Positions 17,549 through 25,641 of a stretch of DNA of 57,103 nucleotides are shown here, piece by piece. Made by a program: the position numbers and the translations under genes. Source of the stretch: Anaerolineae bacterium. Its GTDB lineage: Bacteria; Chloroflexota; Anaerolineae; Aggregatilineales; Phototrophicaceae. Position 1 is the first letter of the stretch; each line of letters opens with the position of its first letter. The notes below the pieces were generated by a model. It searched no databases. It saw only the letters and a list, made by a program, of their open reading frames with translations, and was not told the origin of the DNA. The stretch is taken from assembly GCA_022824365.1 (NCBI GenBank), contig JAJEAA010000031.1:1-57103 (forward strand). Direction: 5' to 3'.

Positions 17549-18457
17549 GTGCGCGCTCGTCGGAAAAGCAAGATAGATGCTGGGCAGTCGAAGCATTCTT
17601 CGACGCCGCAGCGACTGGACAATACGCAGTTGAATGAGGCAATGCGCTATGTCTTCGCCTGGATGTGGGTGGGCATGGGCATCACCGCGACGGTCGCCAG
17701 CGCCTTGCCCGGCAACCTGGTCCCTCTGGATCTCGCGACCTTTGTCATCATCATCCTCGCGCATCTCACGATAGCCTTCACGTTGGATCGAAAGCTGCAT
17801 CATTTTTCGCCGATCCAGGCTGGCGCGTTTTTTATATTCTACGCTGTGCTGACCGGCGCGACCTTGTCCGTTGCTTTTTCCATCCTCGCTCTCATATTTC
17901 CCAGTTTCAACGATGCTCTGGTCATCGCCTGTTTCAGCACCGCTTGCCTATTTGGCTTGATGACTTTGATCGGCTGGCAGACGCGGCTCGACCTCAGCCG
18001 TGGGCGCAGCTATCTCTTGATGCTGTTGCTTGGGCTTCTCATCGCCTTCCTGACCATCAGACTTCAAGCTGACGCGCCCTTCGAATATATCTTCAGCTTC
18101 TTCTCCATCATATACTTCAGCGCGCTAACCGCTTGTCATTGGGAACCCGCCGCTGTTTTGTCCGCCGATCCTGACTTGAAAATCGAGCCGACGGACAGCC
18201 TGCGATTTGGACTCCTCGCTGCTCTAAAGCTTTACCTGAGCGCCAACAATATCTTTGTGCTCGCGCTCTTCTCCAGCCTATCGAGGCGTTCGGCGTACAG
18301 CCACCATTATCACCATCTGCCCCATCATCAGCAGAACCATTACAGCGGCATCGGCAGTGGCTCTATCGGCAGTGGCTCTATCGGCGGGGGAAGCGGCAGC
18401 GTGGGCGGTGGTGGCGGGGGTAGCATCGGCGGAGGAAGCGGATCCTTCACCCCCTAA
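17549..18457 (+). CDS. Divergent Bax-inhibitor-1/YccA paralogue with His-rich Gly/Ser tail
   Basis: 302-residue membrane protein. The start is GTG at 17549, preceded by GAGGAGGA with 6-nt spacing; an ATG at 17492 lies upstream of a TATACT box (17517-17522). About seven helices align with the canonical BI-1 protein encoded next door (TRLDLSRGRSYL with TKTDLTKMGSYL; ALKLYLSANNIF with ALTLYLDFINLF). The two aspartates of the family's pH/Ca2+ sensor are missing: TAWD reads TACH and YLD reads YLS. After the last helix come a His cluster (SHHYHHLPHHQQNHY) and a low-complexity IGSGS/IGGGS tail with 15-bp DNA repeats at 18350-18379. It is probably not a Ca2+ leak channel like its relatives. Confidence 0.85.
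   Translation: MRARRKSKIDAGQSKHSSTPQRLDNTQLNEAMRYVFAWMWVGMGITATVASALPGNLVPLDLATFVIIILAHLTIAFTLDRKLHHFSPIQAGAFFIFYAVLTGATLSVAFSILALIFPSFNDALVIACFSTACLFGLMTLIGWQTRLDLSRGRSYLLMLLLGLLIAFLTIRLQADAPFEYIFSFFSIIYFSALTACHWEPAAVLSADPDLKIEPTDSLRFGLLAALKLYLSANNIFVLALFSSLSRRSAYSHHYHHLPHHQQNHYSGIGSGSIGSGSIGGGSGSVGGGGGGSIGGGSGSFTP
18350..18379 (+). repeat. 15-bp tandem repeat in the Gly/Ser tail
   Basis: ATCGGCAGTGGCTCT occurs twice head to tail (18350-18364, 18365-18379), then a degenerate third unit starts. Each encodes IGSGS. Such repeats can change length by slippage without breaking the frame. Confidence 0.8.
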
Positions 18458-18601
18458 GCGCCGCAGGCAGGCAGCCTAAAGTAAGAAGCGCGTAAAATCG
18501 CAAAACCCGCCACATCCATTCGCCGCAGAATTCGTTATACTATCTGTAGCAATATATGAGTGTCATGCGCCGGGGTTCCGGCGCCTCTTGGAGGAATCGA
18601 C

Positions 18602-19312
18602 ATGAACATGAGAAACGACGGCTTCATCATTGACGCGCCCGGCAAGCCGCTCGACGGGATACAGTTGAACGCGGTCATGCGCAACGTCTATGGCTGGATG
18701 ACGATGGGATTGCTAGTCACGGCCGCGATGGCGCTCGCCGTCAGCAACATGGGCTTATTCCCGTCGCAGGGGATGATGTTTCTGGCGATCTTCGCGCAAT
18801 TGGGCATCGTCATCGGCTTGAGCTGGGCGATTAACCGCATCTCGGCGACGGCAGCCGGCATGCTCTTCTTCGTCTACGCCGCCGTCACCGGCTTTACCTT
18901 TTCCATCTTCTTCCTGGTCTTCTCTCTCGGCTCGATTGCGGCCGCCTTCCTGAGCACCGCCGGCGTCTTCGGCGCGATGACGATCTACGGGCTGACCACC
19001 AAGACCGATTTGACCAAGATGGGCAGCTACCTGATTATGGGTGTCTTCGGGTTGATCATCGCCAGCATCGTCAACATCTTCCTCGGCAGTTCGATGCTTG
19101 ATTTCATCGTCAGCATCGCCGGCGTCTTGATCTTCACCGGCCTGACCGCCTGGGACACGCAGCGCATCGCGGCGATGGCGGCAACGCGCAAGATGAAGGT
19201 CGATTCCGATGATACGCTGAAGTTCAGCATCATGGCGGCGCTGACGCTCTACCTGGACTTCATCAACCTGTTCATCTTCATGCTGCGTCTCTTCGGCGGC
19301 GGGCGCGACTAA
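18602..19312 (+). CDS. Bax-inhibitor-1/YccA family membrane protein (canonical)
   Basis: 236 residues, seven predicted helices; the bacterial family includes a pH-dependent Ca2+ leak channel (YetJ). The ATG at 18602 follows GGAGG with 7-nt spacing. Both conserved aspartates expected of the sensor are present (TAWDTQRIAAM and LYLDFINLFIFMLRLFGGGRD). The N-terminus carries QLNAVMRNVYGWMTMGL, typical of the family. It follows the divergent paralogue by 144 bp with its own promoter-like TTATACT near 18535, and ends at a strong terminator. Confidence 0.93.
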   Translation: MNMRNDGFIIDAPGKPLDGIQLNAVMRNVYGWMTMGLLVTAAMALAVSNMGLFPSQGMMFLAIFAQLGIVIGLSWAINRISATAAGMLFFVYAAVTGFTFSIFFLVFSLGSIAAAFLSTAGVFGAMTIYGLTTKTDLTKMGSYLIMGVFGLIIASIVNIFLGSSMLDFIVSIAGVLIFTGLTAWDTQRIAAMAATRKMKVDSDDTLKFSIMAALTLYLDFINLFIFMLRLFGGGRD

Positions 19313-19339
19313 GCTCTCGTCAGACAGCCAGCATCTTTC

Positions 19340-19367
19340 AGGGCGGCCGCGTTAGGTCGCCCTTTTT
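19340..19367 (+). terminator. Rho-independent terminator of the BI-1 gene
   Basis: AGGGCGGCC (19340-19348), loop GCGTTA, GGTCGCCCT (19355-19363) form a 9-bp stem with one G-U pair, then TTTTT. The GGGCGGCC...GGTCGCCC core matches the dispersed hairpin family of this window, so the terminator may be a recruited repeat. Confidence 0.85.
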
Positions 19368-19405
19368 GCTTTTCCGGGCTATGTAAGGCTCCTCACAGCG
19401 CAAAT

Positions 19406-19435
19406 TTGTAGTTTCAAATGCGAATATGCTAGTAT
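19406..19435 (+). promoter_or_regulatory. Candidate promoter of the sugar ABC operon
   Basis: TTGTAG (19406-19411), 18-bp spacer, TAGTAT (19430-19435), about 68 bp before the ATG at 19503. Read by eye; moderate match to a sigma70 consensus. Confidence 0.4.
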
Positions 19436-19502
19436 TCAGTTGTGCCGCTTGCATCGTCCCCTGCGGCACGAGACAGCAAATACTTGCACAAGGAGCAAAA
19501 TC

Positions 19503-20804
19503 ATGAAACAGTCTATTGTCAGAAGAATACTTGTTGTCATTAGCCTGCTGTTGCTTCTGCTCGTTAGCGTGGGCGGCGCGATCGCACAGGAGCCGGTCAC
19601 CATCACCTGGTGGACGCTGGCTTCGGCGGAATCCCCCGAGCCAGCCATCCGCGCCGTCGTCGAAGCCTTTGAAGCTGAGCATCCAAATATCAAGATCGAT
19701 GTGACGATCATGGCGGAGTCCGCCTATGGCGACCTCATGAACACCGCGATCGGCGCCGGCGAAGGCGCGCCCGATATCGCCTATTTCTGGGAAGCGCCCT
19801 GGCTGCCGCACACGCTGGACATCACCGACCACCTCGAAGCCGATCCCGACCTCAGCCGTGATGACTACTTCGAGGAATATTTCAATAACTGGGCGGTATG
19901 GAATGATCGCGTCGTCGGGCTGCCATTCACCGTTGGCGCCAACTTCGTCATGTACAACAAGGATGTCTTTGACGAAGCCGGCGTCGATTATCCCAGCGCC
20001 GACTGGACGCCCTGGGATTACATTGAGATCGCCAAAGCCTTGACCGATCCCGATAAGCGGCGCTGGGGCGGCGACCGGCCCCGCGGGCCCTTCCGCGCCG
20101 TCTGGCGCAATATCGGCGCTACCAAACCCTACAGCGACGACAGCACCACCGTAGAGGGTTACATCAACGGGGAAGACTCTGTCGCCGCCTATACCTGGCT
20201 TTGGGACCTGGTCGATAGCGGCGCTACGCCCACGCCGGCCGATATTGAAGTGCTGGGCACGGAGGGCACCGGTCCAGTTGACCTCTTCATCGCCGGACGC
20301 CTGGGCATGGCCACGCTCAACAACGGACACATGATCACGGCGGCCAATGCCGAGGTCAACTTCGGCATTGTGCCGGAACCGCATGTGCCGGGCAACGAGC
20401 GTTTCGTACACGCCTGGGCGCTGCGGGCCTCCATCTGGGCGGGCACCGAGCACCCTGACGAAGCTTACGAATTCCTCAGCTTCTGGGCCGGGCCGGAGGG
20501 CCAGCGCATCAACATGGAAATCGGCGCGCTGATGCCGTCGCTGCCGTCGGTCCTGGAAGATTATCCCGATGCCGAGGCGGATTACTTCCAGGGCTTTTTG
20601 GGCGTCCTGAACGCTACGCAGACTGCCGAGTGGCGCGCCACCCACCCCTGTTGGCGCGGCGCAGTCATCCGCGCCGTCAGCGATGCCTGGGACCTGATCA
20701 TGCTCGGCGAAATCGAGCGGGACGAGGTGCAAGCCACGCTGGACGGTCTGGTCGAGCCAGCACAAGCCGCGCTGGACGAATGCGTGCCGCGACTGGGCGG
20801 GTAG
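19503..20804 (+). CDS. Extracellular sugar-binding protein, family 1
   Basis: 433-residue receptor of a carbohydrate ABC importer. The ATG at 19503 is preceded by AAGGAG with 7-nt spacing; the longer frame from 19440 is not supported. Sec signal peptide of about 29 residues (RRILVVISLLLLLLVSVG...AIAQ). The mature N-terminus PVTITWWTLASAES and the AFEAEHPNIKIDV segment are characteristic of family 1, as are WTPWDYIEIAKALTDP and GRLGMATLNNGHM. First gene of an operon with two permeases; no ATPase gene is present, so a shared MsmK/UgpC-type ATPase is likely encoded elsewhere. Confidence 0.93.
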   Translation: MKQSIVRRILVVISLLLLLLVSVGGAIAQEPVTITWWTLASAESPEPAIRAVVEAFEAEHPNIKIDVTIMAESAYGDLMNTAIGAGEGAPDIAYFWEAPWLPHTLDITDHLEADPDLSRDDYFEEYFNNWAVWNDRVVGLPFTVGANFVMYNKDVFDEAGVDYPSADWTPWDYIEIAKALTDPDKRRWGGDRPRGPFRAVWRNIGATKPYSDDSTTVEGYINGEDSVAAYTWLWDLVDSGATPTPADIEVLGTEGTGPVDLFIAGRLGMATLNNGHMITAANAEVNFGIVPEPHVPGNERFVHAWALRASIWAGTEHPDEAYEFLSFWAGPEGQRINMEIGALMPSLPSVLEDYPDAEADYFQGFLGVLNATQTAEWRATHPCWRGAVIRAVSDAWDLIMLGEIERDEVQATLDGLVEPAQAALDECVPRLGG

Positions 20805-20821
20805 CCCGGGCGCATCCATGG

Positions 20822-20840
20822 GGTCAGCGACCGGCTGACC
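20822..20840 (+). repeat. Stem-loop between SBP and permease genes
   Basis: GGTCAGC, loop GACCG, GCTGACC: a perfect 7-bp stem 18 nt after the SBP stop, without a T-run. Intercistronic hairpins at this place often protect the SBP message or reduce read-through; that role is inferred. Confidence 0.55.
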
Positions 20841-20868
20841 TCTACAAGTATCACATGCGTTAAGAAAT

Positions 20869-20897
20869 GTCGGGGCGGCCCGCACTGGGTCGCCCGC
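20869..20897. repeat. Dispersed GTAGGGGCGA-type hairpin repeat, variant copy
   Basis: GTCGGGGCGGCCCGCACTGG then GTCGCCCGC: a member of the hairpin family (GGGCG.CC...GG.CGCCC) lying between the SBP and the first permease of the operon. Confidence 0.6.
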
Positions 20898-20918
20898 ATC
20901 TAGCCCAAGACGTGATGT

Positions 20919-21821
20919 ATGCTGTCTCTCTGGCGAAGCATGACAGCGCAAGAACGCCGGGACGCCAAAACAGGCTACCTGGCGTTGTCGCCCTGGATGG
21001 CAGGTTTCCTCGTCTTCTACGCCTTCCCGATCCTGGCCACCCTGTATTTCAGTTTCACGCAGTGGACGCTGGTTGACCGGCCGGTATGGATCGGGCTGGA
21101 CAACTACATCCGCATGTTCACGCGCGATCCGCTCTTCGTCAGCTCCCTGAAAGCGACCACGCTTTTCGTCGCGCTGTCTCTGCCCTTGAAGCTGGTGCTG
21201 GGTCTGATGTTGGCGTTGCTGCTCAACCTCAAGATGCCGGGCATGAACGTCTTCCGCACGGTCTTTTTCATCCCCGCTGTCATCTCCGGCGTGGCGGTCT
21301 CGCTGATGTGGATCTGGTTCTTGCAGCCTGATACCGGCGTTGTCAATACGCTGCTGAGCTATGTGGGCGTGCAGGGCCCCTACTGGTTCTGGGATCTGCA
21401 TTGGGCGCTGCCTTCAGTCGCCATTATGAGCATCTGGAAGGTCGGCGGCGCGGCGATCATCTATCTGGCCGGCTTGCAGAATATCCCGGCGCATCTTTAC
21501 GAAGCGGCCGAGATCGACGGCGCCAGCAAGTGGCGGCGTTTCTGGCGCATCACGCTGCCGCTTTTGACACCCACCCTCTTCTTCCAGCTCATCATCGAGT
21601 TGATTGACGCCTTCAAAATCTTCACCGAAGCCTTCGTCATCACCAAGGGCGGCCCCTTGAAGGCGACATATTTCTTCCTCTACTACTTCTATGAGGAGGC
21701 CTTCCGCAATTTCAATATGGGCTACGCGTCGGCTCTGGCGCTCTTCTTGCTGGTCGTCATCATGAGCTGCACCGTCTTCGTCTATCGCACCTCCGGCAGG
21801 TGGGTCTACTATGAGAACTGA
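20919..21821 (+). CDS. Sugar ABC transporter permease, MalF/UgpA type
   Basis: 300 residues, six helices. The N-terminal GYLALSPWMAGFLVFYAFPI and GLDNYIRMFTRDPLF are typical of UgpA-type permeases, and the EAA loop reads EAAEIDGASKWRRFWRITLP (about 196-215). No convincing Shine-Dalgarno precedes 20919; an ATG at 20940 is an alternative. Unlike the permease at 1-1128 it lacks the long loop between helices 1 and 2. Its last 11 nt overlap the MalG-type permease. Confidence 0.93.
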   Translation: MLSLWRSMTAQERRDAKTGYLALSPWMAGFLVFYAFPILATLYFSFTQWTLVDRPVWIGLDNYIRMFTRDPLFVSSLKATTLFVALSLPLKLVLGLMLALLLNLKMPGMNVFRTVFFIPAVISGVAVSLMWIWFLQPDTGVVNTLLSYVGVQGPYWFWDLHWALPSVAIMSIWKVGGAAIIYLAGLQNIPAHLYEAAEIDGASKWRRFWRITLPLLTPTLFFQLIIELIDAFKIFTEAFVITKGGPLKATYFFLYYFYEEAFRNFNMGYASALALFLLVVIMSCTVFVYRTSGRWVYYEN

Positions 21822-22713
21822 GCCCGAGCAAGCGCCTGCCGCGCTCTCCATTCAGCGGCAACTCCGCCGCAGCGCCGCCCGCCGCCGTGTCATACGCGCT
21901 ATGGGCCACGTCCTTGTCTACGCTCTAATGATCTCGCTGGCGCTGCTCTTTATGCTGCCGATTTTCTGGATGGCATCGACATCGCTGAAGATGCCGCGGG
22001 AGATCTTCGCCTGGCCACCCGAATGGATCCCCAGCGAGCCGCAATGGGGCAACTATGCCGAAGCATTCGGCAAATACCCGCTCGCGCGCTACATGCTCAA
22101 CAGCGCCATCCTGGTAATCGCCAATATCATCGGCGGGTTGGTTTCCGTGCCGATCATCGCTTACGGTTTTGCGCGCTTCGAATTCCCTTTCAAGCATGCG
22201 CTCTTTCTCTTGATGCTCAGCACGATGATGGTACCGGGGCATATCAAGCTCATCCCCCTTTTCTGGCTCTACCAGAAGCTCGGCTTGGTTGATACCTACT
22301 GGCCGCTGATTCTGCCAGCTTTCTTTGGGAATCCCTTTTTCATCTTCTTGATGACGCAGTTCATTCGGACGATCCCTCGCGACCTGGACGATGCCGCGCG
22401 CATCGACGGCGCCGGCGCCTGGGGCATCCTCTACCGCATCATCATCCCGCTGAGCCGCCCAGCCCTCACCGTTGTCGTCGTCTTCACCTTTGTCTGGGTC
22501 TGGAACGATTTTCTGGAGCCGATAATATTCCTGCGCGATTGGAACTCTTATCCGATCTCGGTCGGGCTCGCTTTCTTCCAGGGGCGTTACAGCGTTGAAT
22601 GGCACCTGTTTATGGGCGCGACGCTCGTATCAATAATTCCCATTCTCGTGGTCTATTTTTTCGCTCAGCGCCATCTCATCGGCGGGCTGGCATCAATCGG
22701 CATCAAAGGCTGA
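21811..22713 (+). CDS. Sugar ABC transporter permease, MalG/UgpE type
   Basis: 300 residues, six helices after a basic, Gln/Arg-rich cytoplasmic N-terminus of about 30 residues. Family features: FMLPIFWMASTSLK, PEWIPSEPQWGNYAEAF, NPFFIFLMTQFIRTIPRDL, EAA-like loop DAARIDGAGAWGILYRIIIP, and the terminal QRHLIGGLASIGIKG. The 11-bp overlap with the upstream permease indicates coupling. Convergent with the MFS gene, with a 21-bp 3' overlap. Confidence 0.95.
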   Translation: MRTEPEQAPAALSIQRQLRRSAARRRVIRAMGHVLVYALMISLALLFMLPIFWMASTSLKMPREIFAWPPEWIPSEPQWGNYAEAFGKYPLARYMLNSAILVIANIIGGLVSVPIIAYGFARFEFPFKHALFLLMLSTMMVPGHIKLIPLFWLYQKLGLVDTYWPLILPAFFGNPFFIFLMTQFIRTIPRDLDDAARIDGAGAWGILYRIIIPLSRPALTVVVVFTFVWVWNDFLEPIIFLRDWNSYPISVGLAFFQGRYSVEWHLFMGATLVSIIPILVVYFFAQRHLIGGLASIGIKG

Positions 22714-23943
22714 GGCCCGCGCAGACCTCGCCACGCGCCCGCGATAGCTGAGCAAGACCACCGTGGCGAAAAGCCCGGCCGCCGCCCAGAGCAGAAAGGG
22801 CGCGTTCAAGCTGATCGCGCTCAAGGTATTGCCCAGCGGCGGCAGCAGGGAACCGCCTATATTCTGCAGCATGCCGCCGAAACCCAGCGCGCTTCCCACC
22901 AAAGCGATATCCAGTCCCCGCACTTCGGTGATCGACGCGCCCATCAGCGCCATGAAGCTGTCGAAACACAATCCGCCAACCGCCATCGCCAGTATGACAG
23001 TCCAATAGTTGTCACCGGCGAAGTACATCAACAGCGCGCCCAGCGTCATCATGATCGTCCCGAATGTCATCACCAGCCGGCGGCGGCCCAAACGATCCGA
23101 CAAATGCGATATCGGCACTACGCCGATCAAACTGGCTAGGAAGAAAACCGGGATGGCGCTATCGGCATCGACCGCCGCCCAGCCGATCTCGCGCAGATAG
23201 GTCGGCACATAGCCCACCATGCCTTGCGCCAGCCCGACCGCGCCGAAGACCGCCAGCGCGATCACCCACAGCTCGCGGAAGCCGGCGACCCGGCGCGCTT
23301 TGAACAGCAACTGCCGCAGATCCAAGCTCCTGCTTCGCTCTCGCTCCACCGGCGGATGCGCCAGCGCCCATAAGATTGCCAATAGGATCGAGCAAAGACC
23401 GAGGAACACCAGCACCGCCCGCCAGCCCCCGAGCAGAGGCGATAGAAAGGTCGCGCTGAATCGCGAGCCCAGCATGGCGCCCATCGCGAAACCCAGCGAC
23501 ATGACCCCCGCCGCCAACCCCAACTGCCGAGAAGAAAACCATTCACGATTCAGCTTGATGAAATTCAGCGGCAATACCGGCTGCACCGTGCCGTATAGAA
23601 ACGAGAACAGCAATAGCGACCAGAAGTCGACCGCCAAGCCGCGCAACGCGCTGAAGACGCCGGCCGTCAGGCACATAAACACCAGCGACCGCCGCGTGCC
23701 GAAATAGTCGATCAACGAGCCGCCGAGAAAAGACGTAAAGATGCCCATCACCATGCCCACGCCCCAAATTACGCCGATCTGAATCAGATCGAGGTCGAGG
23801 GCCGCGGCGATCTCGCTGAACAGCGCCGACAAACCGGCTATGGGGAATCCCATTGTGATGAAGCCCGACAAGGTCACCATCGCCAGAATCACCCAGCGAT
23901 AAGGCGAATGCTGACGGGCGCGTAAATCTGCAGGCGGAGGCAT
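22693..23943 (-). CDS. MFS transporter, paralogue A
   Basis: Major facilitator with 12 predicted helices, 416 residues. Opens with SPYRWVILAMVTLSGF; the loop between helices 2 and 3 carries GGSLIDYFGTRR, and the matching loop of the second half reads LSDRLGRRRLVMTFGT, both motif-A-like. LNREWFSSRQLGLAAGVMSL is shared with paralogue B. Substrate unknown; the organic-anion/nitrate-like MFS clades are possible. It lies 87 bp downstream of the second copy on the same strand, and its 3' end overlaps the permease gene by 21 bp. Confidence 0.9.
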   Translation of the reverse strand: MPPPADLRARQHSPYRWVILAMVTLSGFITMGFPIAGLSALFSEIAAALDLDLIQIGVIWGVGMVMGIFTSFLGGSLIDYFGTRRSLVFMCLTAGVFSALRGLAVDFWSLLLFSFLYGTVQPVLPLNFIKLNREWFSSRQLGLAAGVMSLGFAMGAMLGSRFSATFLSPLLGGWRAVLVFLGLCSILLAILWALAHPPVERERSRSLDLRQLLFKARRVAGFRELWVIALAVFGAVGLAQGMVGYVPTYLREIGWAAVDADSAIPVFFLASLIGVVPISHLSDRLGRRRLVMTFGTIMMTLGALLMYFAGDNYWTVILAMAVGGLCFDSFMALMGASITEVRGLDIALVGSALGFGGMLQNIGGSLLPPLGNTLSAISLNAPFLLWAAAGLFATVVLLSYRGRVARSARASAFDAD

Positions 23944-24030
23944 CTGCGGGCTTCAGTCGGACATCTGCGCGGGAATTCCCCGAAAGGAATCCGCGGGAGG
24001 ACAGCAGTACGGGCGCATGGCGCTAGTTTC

Positions 24031-25269
24031 TCACTGCGGCGAATGTTTCTTCCGCTTGCCGTAGCTCAAAAGCATCACGGTAGCGAAAAGCCCCGACGCC
24101 GCCCACAAGAGAAAAGGGCTGTTTAAGGCGTCTGTCGTCAGGGCATTGCCCAGAGGCGGCGTAAGGGTCGAGCCGATATTCTGCAATACGCCGACGAAAC
24201 CGAGGGCGCTGCCGACGAAGACAATCTCCAGACCGTCGACCTCGGTCGTGTAAGCGCCCTTCAGCGCCATGAAGCTGTCGAAGGTGAAGCCGGCCAGCGC
24301 CATCGCCAGCATGACGCCCCAGAAATTATCGCCGACCAGATACATCAAGATTGTGCCGATGGTCATCATCGTCGTGCCGAAAGCCATGACGATGCGCCGA
24401 TTGCCCAGCCGATCCGACAAGTGCGATATCGGCACCACCCCGATCAGACTGCAGAAGAAGAAGATGGTGATGGCGGTATCGGCCTCGACAACGCCCCAGC
24501 CGATCTCGCGCAAATAGGTCGGCACATAACCGACCAAGCCCCGCATCAAACCCAGTACGCCAAAAACCGAAAGCGCGATCACCCACAATTCTCGGAAGCG
24601 CATCACGTAGCGCAGGTTGCGGATGATCTGCCCGATGTCGATACGCGCTGAGGCGCGCCGCTCGGTCGGAGGATGGACAACTGCCCAAATCAGCGCCAGC
24701 GCAATAGCGCAAACGCCGGTTAAGATCAGCACAGGCCGCCAGCCGCCCAGCATCGGCGAAAGCACGGTGGCGCCCAAGCGCGAGCCGAGCATCAAGCCGG
24801 TGGCGAAGCCAGCCGACATCACGCCGGAAGCGAAACCCAACTGACGCGAGGCGAACCATTCGCGATTCAGCTTGACGAAGTTCATCGGCAAAATCGGCTG
24901 GACCATGCCGAATAACATTGAAAATAGGAAGAGCGACCAGAAATCGACGGCGAACCCGCGCAGAGCGCCGAAGCAACCAGTCGCCAGGCAGAGCGCCACC
25001 AGCGTCCGGCGCGTCCCGAATACATCAATGAAGGCGCCGCCGACCAGCGCCGTGAAGATGGCCATGCCCGAACCGACGCCCCATATCACGCCGATCTCGA
25101 TCAGATTGAGATCAAGCGAATCGGCGACTTCGCTGAACAAAGCCGATAGCGATGTGGTCGGGAAGCCCATCACCAGAAAGCCGGAAAGCGTGACCATCGC
25201 CAAAATCACCCAGCGGTAGGGTGAATTCTGACGTTCACTTGGGTCTCTCGGTGGCGACCACCTGCTCAT
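24031..25269 (-). CDS. MFS transporter, paralogue B
   Basis: 412 residues from the ATG at 25269 (GAGG about 8 nt upstream); an ATG at 25302 would add 11 residues with no better ribosome site. Collinear with paralogue A over the whole length and sharing blocks such as SPYRWVILAMVTLSGF, FWSL.LFS, LNREWF.SRQLG.A.GVMS, VGYVPTYLREIGW and GVVPISHLSDRLG. The second copy has lost some charged residues of motif A in its first half (GGAFIDVFGTRR is kept). A tandem duplication that diverged long ago; both copies look intact, so they probably differ in substrate or regulation. Confidence 0.9.
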   Translation of the reverse strand: MSRWSPPRDPSERQNSPYRWVILAMVTLSGFLVMGFPTTSLSALFSEVADSLDLNLIEIGVIWGVGSGMAIFTALVGGAFIDVFGTRRTLVALCLATGCFGALRGFAVDFWSLFLFSMLFGMVQPILPMNFVKLNREWFASRQLGFASGVMSAGFATGLMLGSRLGATVLSPMLGGWRPVLILTGVCAIALALIWAVVHPPTERRASARIDIGQIIRNLRYVMRFRELWVIALSVFGVLGLMRGLVGYVPTYLREIGWGVVEADTAITIFFFCSLIGVVPISHLSDRLGNRRIVMAFGTTMMTIGTILMYLVGDNFWGVMLAMALAGFTFDSFMALKGAYTTEVDGLEIVFVGSALGFVGVLQNIGSTLTPPLGNALTTDALNSPFLLWAASGLFATVMLLSYGKRKKHSPQ

Positions 25270-25371
25270 GCCGCGCGCCTCGCTGCGTCGCAATCCGCCC
25301 ATGGTAGCTCAAAGCGGTGTGATGGCAAGGCATAGGCGCAGACGACATTATGTACAAGAGCATGGGATAAA

Positions 25372-25540
25372 AACTTGCCGCCAAGCGCACAGAGTTTTAT
25401 AGAGCGCGCAGAGAACAACCCGATGTGTAACGCGGGCAGAGACACGCTCCCTCGTTCGGAATCGGCAATCGGCAGGTTTAGTCACATGAGTATCAAACCC
25501 TCTGTGTCCTCTGAATAACTCGGTGTCCTCGGCGGCAAAA
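25372..25540. repeat. Copy 2 of the ~170-bp element (opposite orientation)
   Basis: Occupies most of the gene-free stretch 25270-25576. Left end CTTGCCGCCAAGCGCACAGAG (starting 25373) mirrors the right end, which contains CTCTGTGTCCTCTGAATAAC (from 25500) and ends CTCGGTGTCCTCGGCGGCAA. Interior in reverse complement contains GCCGATTCCG and CGAGGGAGCG, comparable with GCAGATTCCG and CGAGGGCGGA in copy 1. Same length as copy 1 (169 bp). The promoter of the next gene begins 37 bp past the right end. Confidence 0.6.
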
Positions 25541-25576
25541 ATGGACGGTACGCTGAAGATATCCCTTGACATAAAG

Positions 25577-25604
25577 TTGTGAGATTGCGTTTTCTAACTA
25601 TAAT
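25577..25604 (+). promoter_or_regulatory. Candidate promoter of the amidohydrolase gene
   Basis: TTGTGA (25577-25582), 16-bp spacer, perfect TATAAT (25599-25604). Transcription would begin near 25611, which excludes the GTG at 25579 as start codon. Confidence 0.5.
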
Positions 25605-25641
25605 CTACTCTCAATTACTGACGTGGCGATGGGAAGTTAGA

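Noticed and set aside
19338..21401. Long open frame on the minus strand (687 codons)
   Set aside because: It lies opposite a clear sugar-binding protein and permease gene. Its composition (Gln/Arg/Asp-rich, no motifs) is the antisense shadow typical of GC-rich DNA.
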